This document shows, one piece after another, positions 26,466-35,407 of a stretch of DNA of 64,000 nucleotides. Both the position numbers and the translations under genes were made by a program. The stretch is taken from contig MWCR01000004.1 in assembly GCA_002070095.1 (NCBI GenBank), positions 28,244 to 92,243 of the forward strand, read 5' to 3'. Under the pieces are notes generated by a model. That model was not told where the DNA came from. It did not search any database and worked only from the letters and a program-made list of their open reading frames with translations. Numbering within the stretch: the first letter of the stretch is position 1; every line of letters starts with the position of its first letter. This DNA is from Parcubacteria group bacterium ADurb.Bin192 (GTDB lineage Bacteria > Patescibacteriota > Patescibacteriia > 2-12-FULL-60-25).

Positions 26466-26502
26466 GTCCGGGCACGCGCCTAGCGTGAACGGGCTTTTTT
26501 TT
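26466..26502 (+). terminator. Terminator of the orphan gene at 25633
   Basis: Stem GTCCG/CGGGC (26466-26470 with 26490-26494) stacked on CACGC/GCGTG (26473-26477 with 26483-26487), then eight T at 26495-26502. Confidence 0.8.
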
Positions 26503-26518
26503 ATTTCGCTAAATGGGC

Positions 26519-26524
26519 TATGAT
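26519..26524 (+). promoter_or_regulatory. -10 box of the gene at 26531
   Basis: TATGAT, then 6 nt, then the ATG at 26531; no clear -35. Leaderless arrangement. Confidence 0.4.
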
Positions 26525-26530
26525 ATAGCT

Positions 26531-27586
26531 ATGGGCAAGAAGCAGAAGCCGAACAAAATTGAGTGGCGGTTGTATCTGGGGCTGGCCGTGGTCATAGCCG
26601 TGGTTTTGGGCGTTTTTTTGGTGGCCCTGACAGCTTATGATGGCCGGGAAACTACGTTGTCAGACATGGAGAGTGCCGTGGAAGAGACGGCCGGCACTCC
26701 TGAAAAACCGGCTGTTCATCTGTTGGTCGCGAGCGGGTCCGAAGCCTATATTTTGAACGCGCGGGATTTGGCCAAACGTGCCCTTGTCTGGCCGGAAGAT
26801 GTCGCTCTTTTGGGCGAGCCGTTGTCGCAGATATCGGGCGTGGACTGTGCTACCGGTCAGCCGAGCTGGCTGAATCCGGGTTTTGTACAGGCTTCCTCTT
26901 CGATGTTTCGATCTCCTGACGGCCGGCGAGAGGCGCGGTTAAATACTGAAAAGCGTTCCGCGGGAAATTCGGTGTTAATCCAGTACGGCAACAGTGTGAA
27001 CAGTCTGGTCTTGAGATTAAGGGACGGCAGGAGAATCATTGATCCTCGGATTTTAGGCTGGTTGAACAAAGATGAAATCCTTTTGGCCGGTAAATCCACT
27101 TCGACTCTGACGGTTTATTCATTGAACTTGAGCGGTGATGTGTCTCGCTGGTCATATTTGCCCCCGGATACCATGTCGGTTGGTTTGCATGAGGGTAAAG
27201 TTTATTATGTGCGGCCGGTCGGAGCCTCGGATGTTGAACCATCGACCGGCGGTTCATCCGTGTGGAGGGCATATAAAGACAAGCCTCATGAACGTCTTTT
27301 GACCGACCAAGATCACATGATAGAGCAGGTTTTTTTCTGGGAGCGGGGTTTGGTTTTTGCGGCCGAGCAAGATGAATTGTTTATTTTTTCGGCAGATAAT
27401 TCAAAACCAGCGGGTCAGGGAAGGCTATTGCTGTCTATCGGACAGGAAGGGTGGCTGGTGAACCGCGAAGGCGGTTTATATTTGTTGGATCATGACGGTC
27501 AGCAGACATCTTTAGGCTTATCCGAAGAATGTTCTGTTTTTAATCTGCCAAAAATTGTTTTGGACAAAGAAGTGAAAAGTCAGTAA
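26531..27586 (+). CDS. Membrane-anchored extracytoplasmic protein, propeller-like, unknown function
   Basis: 351 aa from the ATG at 26531 (an ATG at 26513 is also open). It has a short basic N-terminus, one transmembrane helix at about 13-35, then a long soluble domain with repeated beta-strand patterns and small motifs such as RSPDGRR and GWLNKDEILLAG that recall WD/TolB-type propeller blades. It has no lipobox Cys. It probably faces outward. The following small membrane protein has its own near-leaderless promoter inside this gene's end. No family assigned. Confidence 0.6.
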   Translation: MGKKQKPNKIEWRLYLGLAVVIAVVLGVFLVALTAYDGRETTLSDMESAVEETAGTPEKPAVHLLVASGSEAYILNARDLAKRALVWPEDVALLGEPLSQISGVDCATGQPSWLNPGFVQASSSMFRSPDGRREARLNTEKRSAGNSVLIQYGNSVNSLVLRLRDGRRIIDPRILGWLNKDEILLAGKSTSTLTVYSLNLSGDVSRWSYLPPDTMSVGLHEGKVYYVRPVGASDVEPSTGGSSVWRAYKDKPHERLLTDQDHMIEQVFFWERGLVFAAEQDELFIFSADNSKPAGQGRLLLSIGQEGWLVNREGGLYLLDHDGQQTSLGLSEECSVFNLPKIVLDKEVKSQ

Positions 27587-27589
27587 AAT
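27561..27589 (+). promoter_or_regulatory. Promoter of the gene at 27596
   Basis: TGGACA (27561-27566), 17 bp, TAAAAT (27584-27589), then 6 nt to ATG. It is inside the end of the upstream gene and predicts a leaderless mRNA. Confidence 0.6.
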
Positions 27590-27595
27590 AATGTC

Positions 27596-27940
27596 ATGGA
27601 TAAACCGTTTAAAGTTAATCAGACGTTTTGGCTGATCATGGGCATTGTGGCCGTTATTATGATTGTGCTTTTGGCCTATGCCTTGTCAGTGTCCAAGCCT
27701 TCAGTGGAACCAGATGTGATTCCGGCCGCTATTAAGCCGGCGGTTTTTAATCCGCAGGCCGGTTTAGGGGAGGAAGGTGCGGAGTGCGGGGGAGAAATGA
27801 ATCTGCCTTGCCGGCCGGGGTTGGCTTGTTTGGGCGCCGCCACGGAGCAAGACACGGGTATTTGTACCAAAGTCACGGATAAAGATCCGGGCAGGATAGA
27901 ACCTCCCGAAGAATTAAGATCGCAGACGCCCGGAACATAA
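27596..27940 (+). CDS. Small single-pass membrane protein with Cys cluster
   Basis: 114 aa. One transmembrane helix at about 10-32, a Pro-rich linker, then a short Cys-containing domain (EGAECGGEMNLPCRPGLAC and a later Cys). The four cysteines suggest a disulphide-bonded extracytoplasmic module, similar in flavour to the Cys repeats of the protein at 5557, but too short to compare firmly. Function unknown. Confidence 0.55.
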   Translation: MDKPFKVNQTFWLIMGIVAVIMIVLLAYALSVSKPSVEPDVIPAAIKPAVFNPQAGLGEEGAECGGEMNLPCRPGLACLGAATEQDTGICTKVTDKDPGRIEPPEELRSQTPGT

Positions 27941-27977
27941 ATTTTTAGCATCAAATACGCCTAAGATTAGACAAATT

Positions 27978-28001
27978 ATTACCTGGCGGGTAATCTGTTT
28001 T
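27978..28001 (+). terminator. Terminator before aspS
   Basis: ATTACC/GGTAAT stem (27978-27983 with 27989-27994), 5-nt loop, then a T-rich tract ctgttttta. Confidence 0.5.
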
Positions 28002-28005
28002 TATT

Positions 28006-29394
28006 ATGTCTAGAATCATGAATATTGAAACGCCCCAATATGTGGGGCAAGAAGTCTTGGTTAAGGGCTGGATTAAAACCAGAAGAAACATGGGTAAATT
28101 GGCTTTTTTGGATATGCGTGACCGATCCGGCATCGTGCAGGTGGTTTTGGTGCCAAGCGAACTATCGGAACGCGCTTTAACTGAATTGGAGGCTCTGCGC
28201 CCGGAAGATTGTTTAGCTGTTACGGGAGTGGTTAATAAACGCGGCGGCAAACAGATTAACCCCAACATGCCGACCGGAGAGGTGGAAATTTTAGCCAAAG
28301 ACATTGAAGTTTATAATCATGCCGATACTCCGCCGTTTGAGGTTGATCAAGATACGTCCAATGTTAACGAAGAACTGCGTTTAAAATATCGTTATCTGGA
28401 TTTACGCACCGAACGTTTGCAAAAAAACATAAATCTTCGCGCTCGCATGATTCAGTCTTTGCGTAATTTTTTGATAGCTAAAGATTTTACGGAAATCGAA
28501 ACGCCGACTCTGATTAAGGGCACGCCCGAGGGGTCGCGTGAATATTTGGTGCCTTCTCGTTTACATGAAGGCAAGTTTTATGTTTTGCCTCAATCCCCGC
28601 AACAGTACAAACAGCTGCTCATGGTTGGCGGAATGGAAAAGTATTTTCAGGTAGCCCGCTGTTATCGCGATGAAGACGCGCGCGGGGATCGTCAGATGGA
28701 ATTTACGCAGTTGGATTTGGAAATGTCATTTGCGGATCAGGAAGATGTATTGAGTCTGGTGGAGGAAATGATGGTCTCCATGGTTAAGGAAGTAGTCCCT
28801 GACAAGAAGTTAACTTTCAAAAAATTTCCCAGGATTTCTTATCACGAATCCCTGAACACGCACGGCAGTGATAAGCCCGATCTGCGCGAGAACAAACAAG
28901 ATCCCGACGAGTTGGCTTTTTGCTGGGTGGTGGATTTTCCCATGTTCGAAGTCGGCGGTGACGGACGTTTGACCACGGCTCATCATCCCTTTTGCATGAT
29001 TAATCCGGAGGATGAAGGCTTGTTGGAGTCCGAGCCGTTAAAAGTCAGGGCTTGGAGTTATGATTTGGTTTTGAACGGCTATGAATTGTCTTCGGGCTCG
29101 ATTCGTATTCACAAGCCTGAAATGCAAAAAAAGATTTTTGACATACTCGGCATGTCGGAAGATGAAGTGCAGGTCAAATTCGGGCATATGCTGGAAGCGT
29201 TTAAGTACGGCGCGCCCCCGCACGGAGGTGCGGCGCCGGGCATAGACAGGCTGGCCATGCTTTTGTGCAACGAACCCAATATCCGTGAGGTTATCGCCTT
29301 TCCCAAGACCGGCGATGCGCGTGATCCGCTCATGGGCGCGCCTTCCGAGCTACCGTCCGAGCAAATCGCGGAAGCACATATTAAACTCATGTAG
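28006..29394 (+). CDS. aspS: Aspartyl-tRNA synthetase, bacterial type without GAD domain
   Basis: 462 aa, class IIb. The N-terminal OB domain binds the anticodon. The bacterial-type catalytic core has QSPQQYKQLLMVGG, then the motif 2 region RCYRDEDARGDRQMEFTQLD and motif 3 GAAPGIDRLAMLL. Bacterial AspRS is usually about 590 aa, with a GAD insertion after the GSDKPDLR segment. Here GSDKPDLR is followed within about 13 residues by FCWVVDFPMFE, so the insertion is missing and the fold is compact. The presence of asnS suggests this enzyme need not serve tRNA-Asn. A start at 28018 is possible. Confidence 0.95.
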   Translation: MSRIMNIETPQYVGQEVLVKGWIKTRRNMGKLAFLDMRDRSGIVQVVLVPSELSERALTELEALRPEDCLAVTGVVNKRGGKQINPNMPTGEVEILAKDIEVYNHADTPPFEVDQDTSNVNEELRLKYRYLDLRTERLQKNINLRARMIQSLRNFLIAKDFTEIETPTLIKGTPEGSREYLVPSRLHEGKFYVLPQSPQQYKQLLMVGGMEKYFQVARCYRDEDARGDRQMEFTQLDLEMSFADQEDVLSLVEEMMVSMVKEVVPDKKLTFKKFPRISYHESLNTHGSDKPDLRENKQDPDELAFCWVVDFPMFEVGGDGRLTTAHHPFCMINPEDEGLLESEPLKVRAWSYDLVLNGYELSSGSIRIHKPEMQKKIFDILGMSEDEVQVKFGHMLEAFKYGAPPHGGAAPGIDRLAMLLCNEPNIREVIAFPKTGDARDPLMGAPSELPSEQIAEAHIKLM

Positions 29395-29459
29395 CACGAA
29401 ACATGTAACACAAATCAATGAGTCGAAACCAGTTAACGGTTAACCCCAGGTTTGTTGTT

Positions 29460-29492
29460 ACATGCTACATGCTACATGCTACATGCTACATG
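29460..29492 (+). repeat. Heptamer tandem repeat ACATGCT x 4.7
   Basis: Four full copies plus ACATG directly before pyrD. Related heptamers (ATGTAGC, ATGTAAC) occur in four other spacers. Confidence 0.85.
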
Positions 29493-29496
29493 ACCT

Positions 29497-30594
29497 ATGT
29501 TCTACGATAAAATTTTAAGACCTTTGTTTTTTAAGTTTGACGCTGAAGATGTGCATCATTTTTTTAATCGTTTTGGCGAGGGTTTGGGCAGGTATGCTTT
29601 GACCAGGGCTTTGACCAGGCTGGCCTGCCGTCCGGTTGATGATCCGATATTGCGCACCAGCCTGGCCGGCATTCAGCTGAAACATCCCTTAGGCGTGGGA
29701 GCCGGTTTTGATAAAGAGGGGCGGGTGGTGCCCATTATGCAGGAAGTGGGCTTTGCTTACGAAGAAATTGGCACCATCACCGGCCGGCCGAGCCCGGGCA
29801 ATCCCAGGCCGCGGCTGTGGCGTCTGCCTGAAGACAGAGCCTTGATTGTTAATTACGGTTTGGTATCTACGGGTACCGAAGCCGCGGTTAATCGGTTTAC
29901 CTCATACCGGTCCAGAGGCCGTTGGACCATGCCGGTTGGCATATCCGTGGCCAAAGCCAATGTTCCTAATTTAAGCGGAGAAGATGGTTTGAAGGACCTG
30001 TTCAATGCTTATCAGCGTCTGGAGCCGTTTGCCGACTACATGACCATTAATACTTCTTGCCCAAACACGGCCGACGGGCATCAGTATTGCCAGGATCCCG
30101 GCATGTACCGAGAATGCCTGGCCGGCTTGGATGTTTTAAATCCCAACAAGCCGGTTTTTATCAAATTGTCGCCGGATATCAGCACCGGCCGGCTGCTGGA
30201 AATAATGGCGGAAACGGATAGGTTTTCTTGGGTTAAAGGTTTTATTCTATGTAATTTGACTCATGACCGCAGTTCTTTGCAATCCGGCAATTTATCCAAG
30301 ACTTCGGCCGGCGGGGTCTCGGGCGCTCATTTGCGCGAGTTGTCTGACCGGTCTTTGGAAGCGGCTTATAAAAATGGGCATCATCGCTATGAATTTATCG
30401 GCATGGGCGGCATAGACAGCGTTGAGCACGCTTATCGTAAAATTCGTTTGGGAGCTACGGCTTTGCAGATTGTTACCTCTTTGATTTATAACGGACCGCT
30501 TTGGCCGTCACAGCTGATGAGAGGCTTAGCTGATCGCTTAAAGCAGGATGGTTTTAAAAATGTTAAGCAGGCCGTGGGCGCTGACGTGAAATAA
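29497..30594 (+). CDS. pyrD: Dihydroorotate dehydrogenase, class 2-like with a Cys base
   Basis: 365 aa, FMN enzyme of pyrimidine synthesis. The N-terminal helix region (MFYDKILRPLFFKFDAEDVH) is the membrane-association part of class 2 enzymes. FMN-binding segments GVGAGFDKEG and GMGGIDSVEHA are present. At the catalytic base the text is NTSCPNT (Cys188). Class 2 enzymes normally have Ser there; class 1 has Cys. So the overall build is class 2 while the base is class 1-like. No other pyr gene is adjacent. Confidence 0.88.
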   Translation: MFYDKILRPLFFKFDAEDVHHFFNRFGEGLGRYALTRALTRLACRPVDDPILRTSLAGIQLKHPLGVGAGFDKEGRVVPIMQEVGFAYEEIGTITGRPSPGNPRPRLWRLPEDRALIVNYGLVSTGTEAAVNRFTSYRSRGRWTMPVGISVAKANVPNLSGEDGLKDLFNAYQRLEPFADYMTINTSCPNTADGHQYCQDPGMYRECLAGLDVLNPNKPVFIKLSPDISTGRLLEIMAETDRFSWVKGFILCNLTHDRSSLQSGNLSKTSAGGVSGAHLRELSDRSLEAAYKNGHHRYEFIGMGGIDSVEHAYRKIRLGATALQIVTSLIYNGPLWPSQLMRGLADRLKQDGFKNVKQAVGADVK

Positions 30595-30595
30595 T

Positions 30596-30994
30596 ATGCT
30601 GCCATATTTGGATGAATTGAGATTGTTGAATTTGCCGGATAAGCAATATGCCATTTTTGGCAGCGGCCCCATGGCGGTCCGCGGTTTAAGACAGGCGCAT
30701 GATCTGGATTTACTGATCAAAAAAGATTTGTGGGACGAGCTGGCCAAAATTTATCCCTTGGACGAAAAAGGCGTGGCTCTGCGCGCCGGGCACATTGAAT
30801 TATTCAGTCATTGGGAACCGTGGTTTAAAGACACGGATCAGCTGATCGAAACGGCTGAAGTCATTGATGGTCTGCCTTTTGTGCGCCTGGAATATGTTTT
30901 GGAGTGGAAAAAACAAATGGGACGTGAGAAAGATAAACAAGATGTTGTTTTGATTGAAAAATATTTAACCGGGCAGGCGTCATCCGGTATTTAA
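30596..30994 (+). CDS. Nucleotidyltransferase-fold protein
   Basis: 132 aa. The segment IFGSGPMAVRGLRQAHDLDLLI at about 20-41 has the GS...DxD pattern of small nucleotidyltransferases (Gly-Ser then Asp-x-Asp on the next strand). The C-terminal helix (LEYVLEWKKQMGREKDKQDVVLIEKYL) ends like other proteins annotated in this group. No partner toxin or antitoxin is adjacent. It lies 1 nt after pyrD. The substrate is unknown. Confidence 0.55.
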   Translation: MLPYLDELRLLNLPDKQYAIFGSGPMAVRGLRQAHDLDLLIKKDLWDELAKIYPLDEKGVALRAGHIELFSHWEPWFKDTDQLIETAEVIDGLPFVRLEYVLEWKKQMGREKDKQDVVLIEKYLTGQASSGI

Positions 30995-31013
30995 AGAGCC
31001 GTTGCACCCGGAT

Positions 31014-31844
31014 ATGCATACTAAGCGCAAGATCTTGGCAGTCATCACGCTGATATTTTTTATGGCGGTGGTCGTTTTGGCTTATGGTTATTTTTATGCC
31101 CGTTTGCCGGCCGTAGTGGAAGCAGAAATTACACTGCGTGATTTACCGGCTGAATTCGACGGGACAAAAATAGTTTTTATCAGCGACATTCATCTCGGGC
31201 CATGGAGATCCGGCCAATGGCTGTCAAAGATTGTGTCCAAGATAAACGGTCTGCAGCCGGACTTGGTTTTATTGGGAGGGGATTATGTGGAACGTGGCAC
31301 GGAATACATGGAGAGCGCCTTTGATGAATTAAGCAAGTTAAAATCTCCCTTGGGCATCTATGGAGTGATGGGCAATCATGATTATCTGCGGGGGGTTCAA
31401 CTGGCGCCGGTTTTTATGAACCGGGCCGGGATTGAATTTTTGGATAACACGGGTTTTTGGATTTATCAACAAGAAGCCAGAATCAAAATCAGCGGTTTGG
31501 GAGATTTATATTTTGGTGAACAATTATACGAACAGGCCTTGGGCGAGGCTGTGTCCGAGGACACGGTTATTCTGGTTTCTCATCAGCCGGATTATGTGGA
31601 AAGTTTGCCGGATGACCGGGTGGATCTGATGCTGTCCGGCCATACTCATGGCGGGCAAATAACGCTTTTCGGCTTATGGGCGCCGATTGTACCGTCCAAA
31701 TTTGGGGATAAGTATATATCTGGTTTTTATGAAACACCAATGACCAAATTACTGGTCAGTAACGGCTTGGGTACCTTTAAATATCCTTTGAGATACTTTG
31801 CCAGACCGCAGATCAATGTCGTGATTTTACGCGCTGGTGGATAA
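31014..31844 (+). CDS. Calcineurin-like metallophosphoesterase, membrane-anchored
   Basis: 276 aa from the ATG at 31014; a TTG at 31002 is possible. One N-terminal transmembrane helix at about 7-26. Metal-binding motifs: ISDIHLG, GGDYVERG, GNHDYL, SHQPD and SGHTHGGQ, complete for a di-metal centre. It resembles YkuE/YaeI-type phosphoesterases, some of which act on lipid-linked substrates. The active site would lie outside the membrane if the helix is a signal anchor. Confidence 0.85.
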   Translation: MHTKRKILAVITLIFFMAVVVLAYGYFYARLPAVVEAEITLRDLPAEFDGTKIVFISDIHLGPWRSGQWLSKIVSKINGLQPDLVLLGGDYVERGTEYMESAFDELSKLKSPLGIYGVMGNHDYLRGVQLAPVFMNRAGIEFLDNTGFWIYQQEARIKISGLGDLYFGEQLYEQALGEAVSEDTVILVSHQPDYVESLPDDRVDLMLSGHTHGGQITLFGLWAPIVPSKFGDKYISGFYETPMTKLLVSNGLGTFKYPLRYFARPQINVVILRAGG

Positions 31845-31885
31845 CTGATTATGAGCGCAAGCTAGCCATTTTTTGGTATTTCGGC

Positions 31886-31891
31886 TATGAT
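31886..31891 (+). promoter_or_regulatory. -10 box of scpA
   Basis: TATGAT, 6 nt, ATG. A poor -35 TAGCCA is 17 bp upstream (31863-31868). Leaderless arrangement. Confidence 0.45.
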
Positions 31892-31897
31892 TGTGGC

Positions 31898-32638
31898 ATG
31901 GCGTATACGGTGCAGATAGAGCACTTTGAAGGTCCTTTGGACCTCTTGTTGCAATTGGTGGAACGGGACGAGTTGGCCATCAGTAAGATTTCTTTGGCCA
32001 AGGTCGCTGATCAATTTGTGCATCACATGCAGTCGGATCATGTGCCGGCCGAAGAAATGGCTGATTTTTTGTTAGTGGCTTCCAAGCTGGTTTACATTAA
32101 ATCTCAATTATTACTGCCTGATTTTAAAGACGAGCAGATGGAAGAAGGTCCGGATCTGGAAGCGCAATTGCGTCAATACCAGATGTTTGTCAACGCCTCC
32201 AGAGAATTGGACGCGGCTTGGAAAACCGGAGCCAAGTCGTTTGAGCGCGGAACAGTCATCACGCGTCAACGAGAGATTAAATTCGTACCACCGGTTAACG
32301 CTAATTTGGAGGTTATGCGGGAGATGATGAAAAAAGTTATCGCCCGGCTTGAACCCATTATCAAGATGCCCAAAGCGGCCATCAAACGCGCGGTTTCCAT
32401 CCACGAAAGAATTGATGATTTGTTTAAGCGCATTAAAACGCATGCTAAAATGAGCTTCAGGCATTTTCTAAAAGACGCGACCCACAAAGAAGACGCCATA
32501 GTTTCTTTTTTGGCTCTTTTGGAGCTGATTAAGCAGCGTTTTGTGGTGGTTAATCAGGGGGATTTATTCCATGATATAGATATTAAAATCAGTCCCGACG
32601 CTCCGGAGCGGGATCCTTTAGCTGAATCTTTTGTTTAA
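31898..32638 (+). CDS. scpA: Segregation and condensation protein A
   Basis: 246 aa kleisin of the SMC-ScpAB condensin. The N-terminal YTVQIEHFEGPLDLLLQLVERDEL is the family signature. The C-terminal winged helix ends with LLELIKQRFVVVNQGDLFHDI. scpB follows after 2 nt. Together they load SMC near origin-proximal parS sites, and parAB lies only 4 kb downstream. Confidence 0.95.
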   Translation: MAYTVQIEHFEGPLDLLLQLVERDELAISKISLAKVADQFVHHMQSDHVPAEEMADFLLVASKLVYIKSQLLLPDFKDEQMEEGPDLEAQLRQYQMFVNASRELDAAWKTGAKSFERGTVITRQREIKFVPPVNANLEVMREMMKKVIARLEPIIKMPKAAIKRAVSIHERIDDLFKRIKTHAKMSFRHFLKDATHKEDAIVSFLALLELIKQRFVVVNQGDLFHDIDIKISPDAPERDPLAESFV

Positions 32639-32640
32639 AT

Positions 32641-33228
32641 ATGAATTTAGACCAAATACTAGAAGCGGTTTTGTTCGCTTCCGGCCGGCCGCTGGGCGTG
32701 CGAAAATTGTCAGAAATTACGGAAGCGTCAACCGAAGAAGTTGAGAATGCTTTGGAAGAATTATCGCAAAGACTGGAAACTTCTTCAGGCCTTATGCTGC
32801 AAGAATACGGACACAATTTTGAGCTGGTAACTAAGCCCAACGCGGCTGAAGCGGTCAAAAAAGTGGTCAAAGACGAGGAGCAGGGCGAGTTGACGCGCGC
32901 CTCTTTGGAAGCTTTAACTATTTTGGCTTATCGAGGTCCCATGACCAGGCCTGAATTGGAGCAGGTGCGCGGCATACAGTCGGCTATGATTTTGCGCAAC
33001 CTCATGATACGGGGATTGGTTGAACAGAAAGATGATGAAAGACTGGGGCAGCCGACTTACGCGGTGACCTTTGATTTTCTTAAGCATCTGGGCCTGTCCT
33101 CGGTCAAGGATTTGCCGGATTATGAGGTTTTGCGCGGACACGCCGCCATTTCAGATATGCTGGAACAGCTTAATCCCATGTCCGACTCTAAAGATGATAA
33201 GCCAGTTGTTGATTCTCTGAATGTATAG
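32641..33228 (+). CDS. scpB: Segregation and condensation protein B
   Basis: 195 aa, two winged-helix domains. Family text: LDQILEAVLFASGRPL at the start and EALTILAYRGPMTRPELEQVRG in the second domain. It works as a dimer bound to ScpA. The acidic tail after about 180 is variable. It is followed 2 nt later by the carboxypeptidase gene. Confidence 0.95.
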   Translation: MNLDQILEAVLFASGRPLGVRKLSEITEASTEEVENALEELSQRLETSSGLMLQEYGHNFELVTKPNAAEAVKKVVKDEEQGELTRASLEALTILAYRGPMTRPELEQVRGIQSAMILRNLMIRGLVEQKDDERLGQPTYAVTFDFLKHLGLSSVKDLPDYEVLRGHAAISDMLEQLNPMSDSKDDKPVVDSLNV

Positions 33229-33230
33229 CT

Positions 33231-34193
33231 ATGTTTCATAATTTGTTTGGTTTATTGGCTGTCATGGCCATGGCCCCGGCTCCCACGCCGTTTATCAGTC
33301 CGGTTCAGATGTATGGCCAAAGTGTGCCGGTACAGCCGGTATTGGCCGTTCAGAATCGTTATCTGCCCGCGGCCGGTGAAGTTAAAAAAACTTTTGTGGC
33401 GCCGCCCGTTAAAAAAAATAATAAGAACATCGGGCCTAAAACAACGGGCAAGAGTGTTTTTGTGGCCGATGTGGCCAGCGGGGGAGTCTTGTTTGGTCAG
33501 GCTCAACATGATGTTTTGCCCATTGCCAGTCTAACCAAATTAATGACGGCTTTGGTGGTGTTGGAGAGTGAGGCTGGTTTGGAGGGTGACCTGACTTTTT
33601 CTAATTTTGATTTTGACAGACAGAGCAAAAATGTATTTTTGGCCGGGGATGTTATTTCCAAAAAAGATGCCATGCGGGCCCTGCTCATAGGTTCGGTCAA
33701 TTCTTCGGCCAGTGCCTTGGCCGGCAGTACCGGTTTATCCAGACAGGAGTTTGTGGAACGCATGAATCAAAAAGCCAAAGAATTAAATCTGCCCTCCTTG
33801 TATTTTGTGGAACCCACGGGTTTGGATCCGGGCAACAAAGGCAGTGCCGCGGATGTGGCCGCTTTAATCACCATTGTTTTGCGCAGGGAAGAGATTCGGG
33901 ATATTCTGGATGATCCTTCGGCTGACATAAAAACCGCGGACGGGCGTCAATATATCATTAAATCGACTAATTTGCTGCTGCCGACCTATTTAAATAAAAC
34001 GCCGTATAAAATAACCGGCGCCAAAACCGGTTCTTTGCCCGAAGCCGGTTTTTGCATGGCTCAAGTAACGCGTAATGCGGATGGGAACGAGGTGGTGGCT
34101 GTTTTGCTGGGCAGTGATAATCATTTTTCGCGCTATAATGATATAAAGGCGCTGACCGGCTGGGCTTTTGAATCTTTTACTTGGTCCAAATAG
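33231..34193 (+). CDS. D-alanyl-D-alanine carboxypeptidase (PBP5-type, S11 family)
   Basis: 320 aa. N-terminal hydrophobic segment, possibly a signal peptide or anchor, then a linker to about 70. The three penicillin-binding motifs are SLTK at 100-103, SVNSSA (SxN) near 162 and KTG near 265. It trims peptidoglycan stem peptides. There is no C-terminal amphipathic domain, so a minimal form. It supports a murein-containing wall. Confidence 0.88.
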   Translation: MFHNLFGLLAVMAMAPAPTPFISPVQMYGQSVPVQPVLAVQNRYLPAAGEVKKTFVAPPVKKNNKNIGPKTTGKSVFVADVASGGVLFGQAQHDVLPIASLTKLMTALVVLESEAGLEGDLTFSNFDFDRQSKNVFLAGDVISKKDAMRALLIGSVNSSASALAGSTGLSRQEFVERMNQKAKELNLPSLYFVEPTGLDPGNKGSAADVAALITIVLRREEIRDILDDPSADIKTADGRQYIIKSTNLLLPTYLNKTPYKITGAKTGSLPEAGFCMAQVTRNADGNEVVAVLLGSDNHFSRYNDIKALTGWAFESFTWSK

Positions 34194-34201
34194 TCCGGAT
34201 T

Positions 34202-35374
34202 ATGAAAATCGGTCTGGACCTGCGCTGTCTGCCCGAGGATGGCTCGGAGGGCGCGGGCGTGGCACACGCGGCGCGTGAGTTGGGCAGTCGTCTGACAAGC
34301 TATAAAAAATATGACTGGGTGGCTTATGCCGCCGACAATGCGCGCTGGGGCGGTTGCGTGGTTAAGCGTTTGGCGTCGCCCAAAGGTTCGGCTTTGAGGC
34401 GCGCTTTACGGCAGACACCTTGTGATGTTTTATGGGTGCCGTCCGGCGCCGTGGCCTTGAATTTGGGGGTTAGGGCCGTGCCTTGGGTGCATGATTTGAT
34501 TATTTTTGATCATCCGGAATGGTTTCCGCAAAATTGGCTGAAACGCAGTCTGACCACTAGTTTGTTTTTGCGTGGCATCAAACGGGCGCCTTTGATTTTT
34601 TGTGTTTCAGAATACACTCGTCAAGCTGTCATCAGGCACGCCCGCGTGCCGGCCGATAAACTGGTGGTAACCGGTGAAGGCGGGGATACGGAGTTGATGC
34701 GGATACCTGATGAGCAGTTAGGTGATTATAAAAAGACGGCCCAAGAATACGCGTCCGGCATGTTAAAGATCGACAGACCTTATGTTTTGTGTTTGGGCAC
34801 GGTTGAACCGCGCAAGAATATTGCCGCTCTTATCAGAGCTTGGCGGGCCGGAGGGATGGATTTGGATTTGGTGGTGGCCGGGCGGGACGGCTGGCGTTTT
34901 GAAGATGTGGAACGCGAAATTTTAAAAATAAAAGACGCAAACATAGCAGGCTTGCACAGATTGAAACGGGTCAGCGAGCACGATAAGCGCCAATTGATTT
35001 TGGGTGCCAAGGCGGTGTGCGTGCCCTCTTGGGATGAGGGGTTTGGTTTGGTCGCTTTGGAGGCTATGCAGGCCGGCACCCGGATTATGGCCTCGGATAT
35101 TCCCGCGCACAGGGCCGTTGTGGGAGAGGCTGGGCAATTGATTGATCCGGGCGATGAACCGGCTTGGGCCGGCGCTTTGAGCCGTCTGTCGACAATCAAG
35201 TCAAGCGCGGTTTTCGGTTCGGCCGGTTTGGGCAATATGATGTTGGCTTTGGGTTATCGGATTAATGGTCGGTCGGAAGAAGTTGAAAGGCTGGCCTTGA
35301 GGGAACAGGCCCGCTTGTGGGATTGGGATAAAGCCGCGGACATGGTTATGCGGGGTTTGGAAAAAATTTTTTAA
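34202..35374 (+). CDS. Family 4-type glycosyltransferase
   Basis: 390 aa from the ATG at 34202 (MKIGLDLRCLPEDGSEG). GT-B fold: the C-terminal domain starts LCLGTVEPRKNIAALIRAW and has the E-x7-E motif in DEGFGLVALEAMQAG. The sugar donor and acceptor cannot be told. It lacks most of the variable N-terminal motifs that would identify a pathway. A short inverted repeat and tRNA gene follow. Confidence 0.85.
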   Translation: MKIGLDLRCLPEDGSEGAGVAHAARELGSRLTSYKKYDWVAYAADNARWGGCVVKRLASPKGSALRRALRQTPCDVLWVPSGAVALNLGVRAVPWVHDLIIFDHPEWFPQNWLKRSLTTSLFLRGIKRAPLIFCVSEYTRQAVIRHARVPADKLVVTGEGGDTELMRIPDEQLGDYKKTAQEYASGMLKIDRPYVLCLGTVEPRKNIAALIRAWRAGGMDLDLVVAGRDGWRFEDVEREILKIKDANIAGLHRLKRVSEHDKRQLILGAKAVCVPSWDEGFGLVALEAMQAGTRIMASDIPAHRAVVGEAGQLIDPGDEPAWAGALSRLSTIKSSAVFGSAGLGNMMLALGYRINGRSEEVERLALREQARLWDWDKAADMVMRGLEKIF

Positions 35375-35382
35375 AACAAAAA

Positions 35383-35402
35383 ACCGGCTTAACCGGTCTT
35401 TT
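35383..35402. terminator. Short bidirectional hairpin between glycosyltransferase and tRNA
   Basis: ACCGG, cttaa, CCGGT followed by ctttta on the plus strand and an A/T-rich tract on the other. Serves the glycosyltransferase and the minus-strand tRNA. Confidence 0.45.
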
Positions 35403-35407
35403 AATGA

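Noticed and set aside
30596..30994. Toxin-antitoxin nucleotidyltransferase pair
   Set aside because: No adjacent HEPN or AbiE-type partner.
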